From assembly GCA_022768865.1 (NCBI GenBank), contig JALELH010000100.1:1-57578 (forward strand): a stretch of DNA of 57,578 nt, written 5' to 3'. Source of the DNA: Spirochaetia bacterium. Lineage in GTDB: Bacteria > Spirochaetota > Spirochaetia > Treponematales > Treponemataceae. This document shows, piece after piece, positions 43,498 to 51,811 of this stretch (its first letter is position 1; the number at the start of each line of letters is the position of its first letter). Made by a program: the position numbers and the translations under genes. The notes under the pieces are model-generated. The model ran no database searches and was not told the origin of the DNA. It saw only the letters and a program-made list of their open reading frames with translations.

Positions 43498-43533
43498 TTC
43501 TTCTTTTCCAGATTGAATTGTTTATGCAAATTA

Positions 43534-43680
43534 TAACTTGTTTTATTTGTTTGTCAAGTAAAAAAGATGATAAGTCAAAAAGATAACTTGTATTATTAGT
43601 AAAACAAGATATACAAGTAATATAGTCAAATTGTATGTTTAATAAAACAAAATAAACAAAATGACTTTATGACAAGTTAA
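43534..43680. promoter_or_regulatory. Centromere-like repeats before parA
   Basis: TAACTTGTTTTATT (43534) and TAACTTGTATTATT (43584) are near-identical direct repeats; the core ACTTGT or its inverse ACAAGT recurs at 43613 and 43672. They lie upstream of parA, where RHH partition proteins bind to make the partition complex and repress the operon. The repeats may be both operator and centromere. Confidence 0.5.
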
Positions 43681-43710
43681 AAAGTTAAACAAAACAGTGT
43701 TTTTATCTGC

Positions 43711-43741
43711 ACCTCTGAGGATTGCTTTAGAGGGCTGTTTT
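43711..43741 (+). terminator. Possible terminator of a short plus-strand transcript
   Basis: CCTCT (43711-43715) pairs with AGAGG (43728-43732) before a T run. No gene lies on this strand upstream, so it could end a small RNA made antisense to the par region. The rest of 43742-44414 is the iteron cluster. Confidence 0.35.
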
Positions 43742-43859
43742 TTGAAGAAAAGGTAAAATATGTCTACCTGCATAAAAAAGCTGCTTAAAACGGCCGTTTA
43801 TGCGGTTTGACAGTTTTTACTATATTAGTTAATAGTAGTGTTGACGGTTTTTAAATTGA

Positions 43860-44322
43860 TTAATCAAGACTGTTACGTGTTAAAAGGCAGGTTTTTTACT
43901 TCAAGGGTTTAAGATAAATTGGTTAATCAAAACTGTTACGTGCTCCAGTCTTTATTTATATCAGGGTAGGGTAGGGCCGGAATTTATCAATATAAATATG
44001 TGGTTATCCTGAATTAAAGTATGAAAAGCCTGGTTGCCTAATCAAGACTGTTACGTGCTGGAAATGTAATATTTGTTTTACAGCCTTTTATTCAATGTAC
44101 TTAATCAAAACTGTTACGTTTCCTTATATTTCCTTTGACTTTTGTATAGGGGGAGGGGCAAAGTTTATAAATAATTACTTTCATAGCTAGAGGAACATGA
44201 ATTAACTAAACTATGTAAAGTCTGTTTGTTTAATCAAGACTGTTACGTGCTGAAAAAGCAAGTTGTGTTCTATAACTGAAGCTAAGCCATTGATTCAAAT
44301 TGCCTAATCAAAACTGTTACGT
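43860..44322. repeat. Second cluster of six iterons
   Basis: TTAATCAAGACTGTTACGT or a one- to two-base variant starts at 43860, 43923, 44038, 44101, 44230 and 44304, all in the same direction. The pair spacing 63 occurs twice. These are the same 19-bp units as at the origin 2.7 kb away, so RepA should bind both groups. This fits a copy-control or incompatibility locus by looping. There is no gene in it. Confidence 0.75.
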
Positions 44323-44386
44323 TAATGGTCGTCATTTTGCCATGCCGCAGCTTGTTCAAGCAGTTAAATAAAAGTAAATATCTGCA

Positions 44387-44406
44387 GGGGCTGAAAATGC
44401 AGCCCC
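44387..44406 (-). terminator. Hairpin after the helicase gene
   Basis: GGGGCTG (44387-44393) pairs with CAGCCCC (44400-44406); minus-strand sequence after it is T-rich but has no pure T run. Probably the helicase terminator. Confidence 0.4.
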
Positions 44407-44414
44407 ATAGGCCT

Positions 44415-47400
44415 TTATTCCCGTGTGCCGGAAATAAGTTCCAGCAGGTCATCTTTGCTTAAGGTTGCAGCTGATATGCCTTCTGCACTGATGATTTTAT
44501 CGGCTAAATCCTTTTTCTTTTCCTGAAGCTTTAAAATGCGCTCTTCTATGGTGTCTTTGGCAATAAGTTTAAAAACCGTAACATTGTTTTTCTGACCGAT
44601 TCTGTGGCTTCTGTCTGTTGCCTGATTCTGTGCGGCAACGTTCCACCACGGGTCATAATGAATGACCATGTCTGCTGCGGTCAGGTTTAATCCTGTTCCG
44701 CCGGCTTTTAAAGAAATAAGGAATACATCCGCTTCTCCGTTCTGGAATTTTTCAACTAAATCCCGGCGCTTTATTTTTGAAGTTTCCCCTGTAAGTTTTA
44801 AATAGCGGATTGCAGGGCCGTCTTTCTGTTCTTTAAGGCGGTTTTCAATAACAGAAAGCATGCTCGTAAACTGTGAAAAAAGCAGTATTTTGTGGCCGCC
44901 TTCTACTGCATTTGAAATAAGTTCAAGGCATGTTTCAAGCTTGGCAGAGCCGCCTTTGTAGTTCTGGAAGAGAAGGGCAGGGTCGCAGCAGATTTCACGG
45001 AGTTTTGTAAGTTCTGCCAGAATAGTCAGCTTTGATTCATTGAAATCCTCAGCAGTTTTTTTGCTGATTGTTTCAACAACATTTTTTTCAGTAGCCTTGT
45101 AAAGCTTTTCCTGTTCCGTTTCAAACTTTGTGTAAATAACTTCTTCAACTTTTTCCGGCAAATCTTTCAGGACTTCTCCTTTTAAACGGCGCAGGATAAA
45201 CGGAGAAATCATCTTGTGCAGGCGTGATAGTGTTTTCTGGTTTGAATCAGGATTTTCAACGGAATCCATTATTGAAGTTTCAAAAGTGTCTTTAAAATGC
45301 TTGTAGCTGAAAAGATAGCCCGGCATTAAATATTCAAAAATGCTCCAGAGTTCAGAAAGGCGGTTTTCAATAGGTGTTCCCGTCAGTGCAAAGCGAACTC
45401 GGCTGTCAACGGATTTTACGGCTTTAGATGCAAGGGTAGCCTGATTTTTTATATATTGTGCTTCGTCTATTATTTCAATGTCAAAGGTTTTGCCCTGATA
45501 GTTTTCAATATCGCGGATTAAAAGGCTGTAGCTTGTTACAAGGGCGTTGTAGTTTTTGTAGTCATCAAGGATAGCCTTGCGTTCTGCTGCAGTTCCGGCT
45601 AAAAGACCGATTTTCATGTCCGGTGCAAATTTCTGGAATTCAGACCCCCAGTTATAAAGAAGGGAAGCAGGGCAGACAATTAAATTTGTCTTTGCCTCTG
45701 CTGAATTATTTTTTAATAAATGCAAAAGGGTAATCATCTGCAGTGTTTTGCCAAGACCCATGTCGTCAGCAAGGATTCCGCCTAAGCCCAGTTCTGCAAG
45801 GGAAGAAGCCCATGCAAATCCTTCCTTCTGATAATTCCTTAAATCCGCATTTATTTCCCTGGGAACTGTGTATGTTTTTGCAAATACTTCATCAACATGA
45901 GCCATAAAACTTGTAAAGGTATTATCAAGCCGGATTTCAAGGCGTTCGGAATTTTCTTTCATCAGGGCATCAAGGTAGAGCGCACGGAAAACAGGAAGTT
46001 CTGCCTGTCCGCTCTGTATCTGGCTTTTAGTTAAGTTAAGGTCGTCCTGCATCTGGGCCAGAGTTTCAATTCCGCTTTCTGAAAGATTTAAAAGTTCGCC
46101 GGACTTAAGCTTAAAGTATTTCTTGTTCCGGCGGTAAGCACTCAGAATTGAATAAAGCTCATCGCGGCTCATGCCATCTACATCCCAGGAAACATCAAGC
46201 AGGTTTCCCTTAATTGAAAGCCCTGTAGTTACGGCTTTTCTTGAAGTTACGCGGATTTTTTTAAATGCATCCGTTGCAAATATTTCTGAATACTGTTCAA
46301 TGGCAGGAATTCCGTGCTGAATGAAATCTGCAAGTTTTTCTTCATCGTCGGCGTAGGGCAGGAAAAATTGTTTTTCATTGTGCAAGTTTTCCTTAACTTC
46401 CGGAAAATAGCTTTGCAAAATGGAACGCAGTTCAAATTCACTTTTTGCATCGCGGTAATATTCATGGCTTTCTTCATTGTCTGCAAGGTTATGCTGCTTT
46501 TCGTTTTCCCCTTCGCCATAAGAAACTTTCTGCGTGCATGAAAGGCATTCACCATCTTCATCTGAAACAACATCTAGGTAGGTTTTAAACACTGGTTCTT
46601 CTGCTTCATACTTTGAAAAATCAACACCCCTTGCAAGATGAACGTCACAATATTTTTGCAATGTCGGCAACAGTATGGAAGAAAATTCAGCAAAATCCGG
46701 CTCGTCAAGGTTTAAAATGTACTGGTTTTTTGAATGGCCTGAATGGTAGTTTGAATTGCGTTTTTCCTTTGTAGAATTCTGCGTAATCAGATACAGAACT
46801 TCCTTCATTTCTTCAAAATATTCACCGGTAATCTTGTAAATGACGTCTCTGTATAAGATGTAGTTTTGCCTTGTGCCTTCAAGCAGAAAGATTTTCGGGA
46901 ATTCAACTGTAAGGTCTTTGCGGACTTCCATTGCAGCAGCAAGTTTTTCAGATGCCTTATACTTTGCAGGGAAAGCAGGATAAATCTTTACGGGCAGAAC
47001 AGGATTGCATTTTTCTATTTTACCATCAATTTCAAATTCAGAATCCAGAATATACGAATCCAGCGTTGAAGTTACTTTGAATTTATGATTTTCGCAAATG
47101 CCAAGAAATGATTCCAGCTGTTCCGGCGTTAACCTTATGTAGCGTTTATCTGCTGCCCTGTCGTAAGGCAACGGAAGGTTTGCATTTGTCAGATTCAGCA
47201 GGAAAGAAACAACCGGCAAAGCTTCCTTTGAAAAGGCATTCTGGGAATGTACAAATTCCAGATTCTTGCCGTAGGCAATCTTGTGCTGGGTCCTGATTGC
47301 TTCAATTGTCTGCCTTACATCCTTTACAACAAACTTTTTTTTGTTTCCTATTTTCAGTGTCAGCAATTCTGCTTCCGTTTCCAGACCAAGATGAAGTTCA

Positions 47401-47942
47401 AAATCAATGTCGCCGCCGGGATTTTCCTGAAAGAATCTGTTGCGGTTCTTAAGTGAAATCTTATCCATGACATTCATAAGGCTGCCGGAAGTTTTAGAAC
47501 TTCTTTTTTTATTTCCGCCCGACATAAAGGACCTTAATTCTTCCAGTGTCATAGAAATGTTTCCGCTGTTTATGAAGAATATAAGTTCTTCCGGTGTTAT
47601 TTCTTCAGAAGCTTTTATGGCAAGGGCAGCGGCATGCTTGCAGAAATTCCACCCGGAAGACGTAAGGCACTGGCATTTTGAACCATACAGATTGCAGATA
47701 ACTATTCTTTCATTTGGATTGGAAAACATTATGGTAACGGAAGCTTCGTAGGAATCCTGAATATTGCCCTTTACTTTTGCAGTGATTTTAATATGGCCTA
47801 AGCAATCATGAATGTCCAGAAGCTCAAGCTTTATGTCATTGACGCAGTCCCTATTTGCAAGGATCTGACCCCTTTCAAAATAGCCTGCATTATAACAGCA
47901 GTTGCGGATGTCTGATCTTGTAAAAATCTTTTTGTTTGCCAT
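44415..47942 (-). CDS. SNF2-family helicase with SWIM zinc finger
   Basis: 1175 residues. A SWIM finger (C90, C92, C101, H103 in KCQCLTSSGWNFCKH) precedes a long middle part. The helicase core comes after about residue 720: LADDMGLGKTLQ (motif I), DEAQYIKNQ (motif II), LTGTPIENRLSELW (III), then LFSQFTSMLS, SLKAGGTGLNLTAADMV and DRSHRIGQKN (IV-VI). It remodels protein-DNA complexes using ATP. SWIM-SNF2 proteins are often near defence or replication genes. It is divergent from the AAA gene at 48100. Confidence 0.9.
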   Translation of the reverse strand: MANKKIFTRSDIRNCCYNAGYFERGQILANRDCVNDIKLELLDIHDCLGHIKITAKVKGNIQDSYEASVTIMFSNPNERIVICNLYGSKCQCLTSSGWNFCKHAAALAIKASEEITPEELIFFINSGNISMTLEELRSFMSGGNKKRSSKTSGSLMNVMDKISLKNRNRFFQENPGGDIDFELHLGLETEAELLTLKIGNKKKFVVKDVRQTIEAIRTQHKIAYGKNLEFVHSQNAFSKEALPVVSFLLNLTNANLPLPYDRAADKRYIRLTPEQLESFLGICENHKFKVTSTLDSYILDSEFEIDGKIEKCNPVLPVKIYPAFPAKYKASEKLAAAMEVRKDLTVEFPKIFLLEGTRQNYILYRDVIYKITGEYFEEMKEVLYLITQNSTKEKRNSNYHSGHSKNQYILNLDEPDFAEFSSILLPTLQKYCDVHLARGVDFSKYEAEEPVFKTYLDVVSDEDGECLSCTQKVSYGEGENEKQHNLADNEESHEYYRDAKSEFELRSILQSYFPEVKENLHNEKQFFLPYADDEEKLADFIQHGIPAIEQYSEIFATDAFKKIRVTSRKAVTTGLSIKGNLLDVSWDVDGMSRDELYSILSAYRRNKKYFKLKSGELLNLSESGIETLAQMQDDLNLTKSQIQSGQAELPVFRALYLDALMKENSERLEIRLDNTFTSFMAHVDEVFAKTYTVPREINADLRNYQKEGFAWASSLAELGLGGILADDMGLGKTLQMITLLHLLKNNSAEAKTNLIVCPASLLYNWGSEFQKFAPDMKIGLLAGTAAERKAILDDYKNYNALVTSYSLLIRDIENYQGKTFDIEIIDEAQYIKNQATLASKAVKSVDSRVRFALTGTPIENRLSELWSIFEYLMPGYLFSYKHFKDTFETSIMDSVENPDSNQKTLSRLHKMISPFILRRLKGEVLKDLPEKVEEVIYTKFETEQEKLYKATEKNVVETISKKTAEDFNESKLTILAELTKLREICCDPALLFQNYKGGSAKLETCLELISNAVEGGHKILLFSQFTSMLSVIENRLKEQKDGPAIRYLKLTGETSKIKRRDLVEKFQNGEADVFLISLKAGGTGLNLTAADMVIHYDPWWNVAAQNQATDRSHRIGQKNNVTVFKLIAKDTIEERILKLQEKKKDLADKIISAEGISAATLSKDDLLELISGTRE

Positions 47943-48099
47943 AAAAAACCTGCCTGTATCCTATATGGAAGAATATGTTTAATATAACGCAGTCTGTGGA
48001 TTTGTAAAAGCAAGGAAAAAGAAATGTTTGTTTTGTGCATAAAGTGCAGGCAGATGCCGGAAATCAAAATCTGTGCTATACTTCCTGCGGAGGCTTAAA

Positions 48100-49659
48100 A
48101 TGAAATTTCCAATCGGCATACAGACTTTTGAAAAGATTGTAAAGGAAGGCTATGCTTACGTTGATAAAACTGCCTTTGTTTATCAGCTTGTTACGTCGGG
48201 CAGCAGCTACTGTTTTTTAAGCCGTCCGCGCCGGTTTGGCAAAAGCCTCCTTATTACGACGCTTGAATCATATTTTTCCGGTAAAAAAGATTTATTCAAA
48301 GGCCTTGCCATAGAAAAGCTTGAAAAAGACTGGACTGAATATCCCGTTCTGCACCTGGATTTGAATACTGGTGCATACAATACGGAAGACGGTTTAAAGA
48401 ATCAGCTGAATGATACACTTTGTGAATGGGAACAGATTTACGGATCAAAGCCTTCAGAAAATGAACTTCAGTTAAGGTTTAAGGGAATAATTCAGCGTGC
48501 ATACGAAAAGACAGGCAAGAGGGTTGTTGTTTTAATTGACGAGTACGACAAGCCTTTAATCAGCACCTTTGACAATCCTTATTTGCAGAACCTGTACCGA
48601 GCGCAGCTGAAAGCATTTTATTCAGTGCTAAAGACCATGGACGGATGCATAAAGTTTGCACTTTTAACGGGCGTAACAAAGTTCAGCAAGGTAAGCATAT
48701 TCAGTGATTTAAATAATTTAAAAGACATTTCCATGGATGACCGCTACTTCCTGCTCTGCGGAATGACCTGTGAAGAAATAGCTTCAACCTTTGACGAAGA
48801 AGTAGGCAAGATGTCAGAAAAGCATGGCATTTCAAAAGAAGAATGCTATGCCAAGCTGAAGCAGATGTATGACGGCTATCATTTTACAAAGAATTCAGAA
48901 GGAATATATAATCCGTTCAGCGTAGTTAATGCCCTTGATAAAAAGGAATTTGAAAATTACTGGTTTGAAACAGGTACGCCTACAATGCTTGTGCAGGTTA
49001 TGAAGGCATGCAGTTTTAATTTCAATGATCTTGAAGGTAGCCAGATAACTTCAGACCTGCTTGGTTCAATAGATGCGATGGATGAAACTCCTCTGCCGCT
49101 TCTTTACCAGACGGGCTACCTTACCATTGAAGGCTACGATAAGGAGTTCAACGAATACAGCCTTAACTTTCCTAATAAAGAAGTAAAAAGCGGCTTTGTA
49201 AATTTTCTTGCACGTTTTTACAGGCAGAAAGGCGCAGGTTCTGAATTCAGGATTACGGAATTTGTAAAGGACCTGAGGACAGGTAAAATAGATCGTTTCA
49301 TGGAACGCATGCAGGCATTCTTTTCCGGAAACGATTACCGCATAGCAGGTGATATGGAATTGTATTTTCAAAATGCCGTTTTCATTTTGATGAAGCTTAT
49401 CGGCTTTTACGTAGAAGCAGAAAAGGCCACAAGCAGCGGCCGTGCAGACCTGCAGTTTAAGACGGCAGACAACATCTATATAATAGAAATAAAATTAAAC
49501 GGCACGGCAGAAGAAGCCATTCAGCAGATTAAGGAAAAGAAATACGCAGAACCATATAAGCTGGACAGCCGCAAGAAGACATTAATCGGCGTAAACTTTT
49601 CTACGGAAAAGCGAACCATTGATAACTGGGTTATAGAAGAAGCTAAAGAATTAATTTAA
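48100..49659 (+). CDS. AAA-ATPase-like and PD-(D/E)XK nuclease protein (PF09820/DUF1703 type)
   Basis: 519 residues from ATG 48100 with GCGGAGGC upstream; a longer frame from 48073 lacks it. PIGIQTFEKIVKEGYAYVDK, SRPRRFGKSLLITTL and VLIDEYDKPL match the family, and YIIEIKLNGTAEEAIQQI is the nuclease end. It is a paralog of 34557-36125; both share the stretch LEKDWTEYPV, and 26 nucleotides there are identical. The pair lies in inverted orientation around the replicon core. Confidence 0.85.
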   Translation: MKFPIGIQTFEKIVKEGYAYVDKTAFVYQLVTSGSSYCFLSRPRRFGKSLLITTLESYFSGKKDLFKGLAIEKLEKDWTEYPVLHLDLNTGAYNTEDGLKNQLNDTLCEWEQIYGSKPSENELQLRFKGIIQRAYEKTGKRVVVLIDEYDKPLISTFDNPYLQNLYRAQLKAFYSVLKTMDGCIKFALLTGVTKFSKVSIFSDLNNLKDISMDDRYFLLCGMTCEEIASTFDEEVGKMSEKHGISKEECYAKLKQMYDGYHFTKNSEGIYNPFSVVNALDKKEFENYWFETGTPTMLVQVMKACSFNFNDLEGSQITSDLLGSIDAMDETPLPLLYQTGYLTIEGYDKEFNEYSLNFPNKEVKSGFVNFLARFYRQKGAGSEFRITEFVKDLRTGKIDRFMERMQAFFSGNDYRIAGDMELYFQNAVFILMKLIGFYVEAEKATSSGRADLQFKTADNIYIIEIKLNGTAEEAIQQIKEKKYAEPYKLDSRKKTLIGVNFSTEKRTIDNWVIEEAKELI

Positions 49660-49700
49660 ATACAAGCAATAGAATTTTTATTAAATAACTGGAAATACAA

Positions 49701-51191
49701 ATGCTAAAAAAGATATAAACAGAATATTTCAGAGACCTTTTGGAAAATGATCCTGGATTTAACATGCTGCATTCCAGGGATTCTGCATTTATAATTTCAT
49801 TTCTGTATAAAGTATTCCGTTCTGATAACAGCACTTCAGCAATAGAATCTGAAGAAATTGAAAGCCGCCTTGCTTCTTACCTTTTGGAACATCCGGAAGA
49901 TGAGCAGGAACTGAATGCTGACGAAAATGAAGAAATTGATTATTCTGCTGACTATCAGATAAAGGCACAGAGATACATTAATAACTGGTGCGATAAGAAA
50001 AAATATCTGTATAGAACATACAACAAACAGCGCAATAAAATCATTGAATTAAATCCAAGCATTGAACGTCTTTTTAACTGGATTGAAAATTGTGAAAAGA
50101 AAGAATTTGTCGGAACAGAATCCAGGTTTCAAAGTATTCTATTTCAGCTGAGGAATTTAAATCAGAATATAAATGAAGACCCGCAGGAAAGAATAGAAGC
50201 ATTAAAAAAACAGAAAAAAGACATTGATAAAGAAATTGAACAGATTAAAAACACAGGCCGTGTAAAAACCTATAACCAGAATCAGATTAAGGAATACCTT
50301 AACGAAATAGACCGCAGTTCCAGGGAATTATTAAGTGAATTTAAACAGGTAGAAGAAAACTTCAGGAGTAATATAAAAGATATTTATAAAAAGCAAAGTG
50401 AAGTAGATTCCACAAGAGGAGAAATCCTTGGGTATACCCTTGATGTTGATAATAAACTCAGAAAGTCACCTCAGGGACAGTCGTTCTTTACATTCTGGAA
50501 TTTCCTGGCACAGGATTCTGAAAATGAAATAAATTCCATTGCCAGCTCAATTGTCAGTAAAACAGAAATTCAGGATGAATTCATTCTGCAGCTGCGCCAT
50601 TACTTATTTGATGCCGGTCACAAAATCATAGAACAAAACCGGACGCTAACTGATAGAATCAGCCAGCTGTTAAAACAGCAGACAGCAGGGGAACGGAAAA
50701 GGGTCTCAAAGCTTATAGCAGACATAAAAAAAGAAATGTGAACCTATGAAGAAAAAGTAAGTTCCGGCATGGACAAGGCAGGCAGGGATTTTATAGAAAT
50801 AGAAACAAAGCCTGATTTATATTTCCCGCAGGCAAGAACTGTTCCGCTGCCGGAAAAATCAATAAGGTTTACGGATATTTCAAGTTTTAATGCTGATGTA
50901 ATTGATTTAAGTTCCATACAGGGGCTTGTTGACAGTTCCTTTGTTGATGAAAAAGTTCTGAAAAACCATGTCAGTTTATACCGCAGTAAAACAAACAAAG
51001 TACAGTTTACGCTAAAAGATTTAGTATCTGAATATCCTGTAGAAAAAGGAATCGGGGAACTGGTTGCCTGGTTTGCTTTGGCACAGAAAGAAGAAAAGAT
51101 AATCATAAATCCTTTAGAAACAGATATTATAGAAATTCACAGGAATGGAATCTTAATAAAAGTAAAAGTTCCAAGGATGATATTTGCATGA
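49701..51191 (+). pseudogene. jetA: JetA (Wadjet), interrupted by in-frame stops
   Basis: The natural start looks like ATG 49701 (MLKKI), but TAA at 49716 comes at codon 6, after which TEYFRDLLENDPGFNML continues in frame. A TTG at 49740 could restart. The frame then runs through a DUF3375-type protein with coiled coil (KKQKKDIDKEIEQIKN) to TGA 50739-50741, and continues in the same frame from TYEEKVSSGMDKAGRDF to 51191. Total about 496 residues, the normal length. JetA is the kleisin-like partner of the SMC protein, so the break could stop the system. Confidence 0.85.
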
Positions 51192-51811
51192 GCGAAGTAA
51201 AAAGATGTCCGGAATGGGCTGCAATATGTATTTATTTATTGCAGGGACCCGTATACAGGGAAGGCTTAAACGATAAAAACTGGAATATTCTTGAAAGGAA
51301 TATTTCTGAAATATCAAAATATTTTGCAGTAATCGGAATTAAAGTTGTAATTGATAATGAAGACGGCTTTGCTTTTTTATCTCAATACGACTCTGAAGAT
51401 GATTATGATGAAAATAATGAATATACAAAGCTCCCGAGGCTAATAAGAAAATCAGCATTGTCTCCGGAAGTCGCCCTGCTGTGTGTTGTCCTTAGGGAAG
51501 CTTTAGATTCCTTTGAAGCGTCTGGGGATGTTTCTTCTGCATGTGTTTTAAAGGAAAGTCAGATAAAGGATATGCTGCAGGTTTTTATTCCTGAACACTC
51601 AGATCAGACAAAAGTATACAGGCAGTTTGATGAATACTTAAGCAAGCTGGAATTCCTTACATTCATAAAGGAAATTAACAAAAGGGATGACGGACGTGAA
51701 CAGAATATTGACTGTGAATTTGAAATCAGAAAGATTTTAAAAGCCAAGATAGACGCCAATTTTATGGAAGAATTCAAACGTAAACTGAAGGAACTTAGTA
51801 ATGAACAATGA
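51188..51811 (+). CDS. jetB: JetB (Wadjet, DUF4194)
   Basis: 207 residues. The ATG overlaps the jetA stop (ATGA). A winged-helix-type KITE-like protein: AAICIYLLQGPVYREGLNDK, SALSPEVALLCVVLREALDS and EYLSKLEFLTFIKEI. It binds the JetA kleisin. The acidic SQYDSEDDYDENNEY loop near 65-80 is normal in the family. Intact. Confidence 0.85.
   Translation: MSEVKRCPEWAAICIYLLQGPVYREGLNDKNWNILERNISEISKYFAVIGIKVVIDNEDGFAFLSQYDSEDDYDENNEYTKLPRLIRKSALSPEVALLCVVLREALDSFEASGDVSSACVLKESQIKDMLQVFIPEHSDQTKVYRQFDEYLSKLEFLTFIKEINKRDDGREQNIDCEFEIRKILKAKIDANFMEEFKRKLKELSNEQ

Noticed and set aside
46247..46573. Long frames inside the SNF2 gene and inside jetC and lipoprotein genes
   Set aside because: All lie within larger coding frames, lack ribosome sites and have atypical composition.
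50739..50741. Selenocysteine at the TGA in jetA
   Set aside because: There is no reason for Sec in this protein family and a TAA also breaks the same gene near its start.
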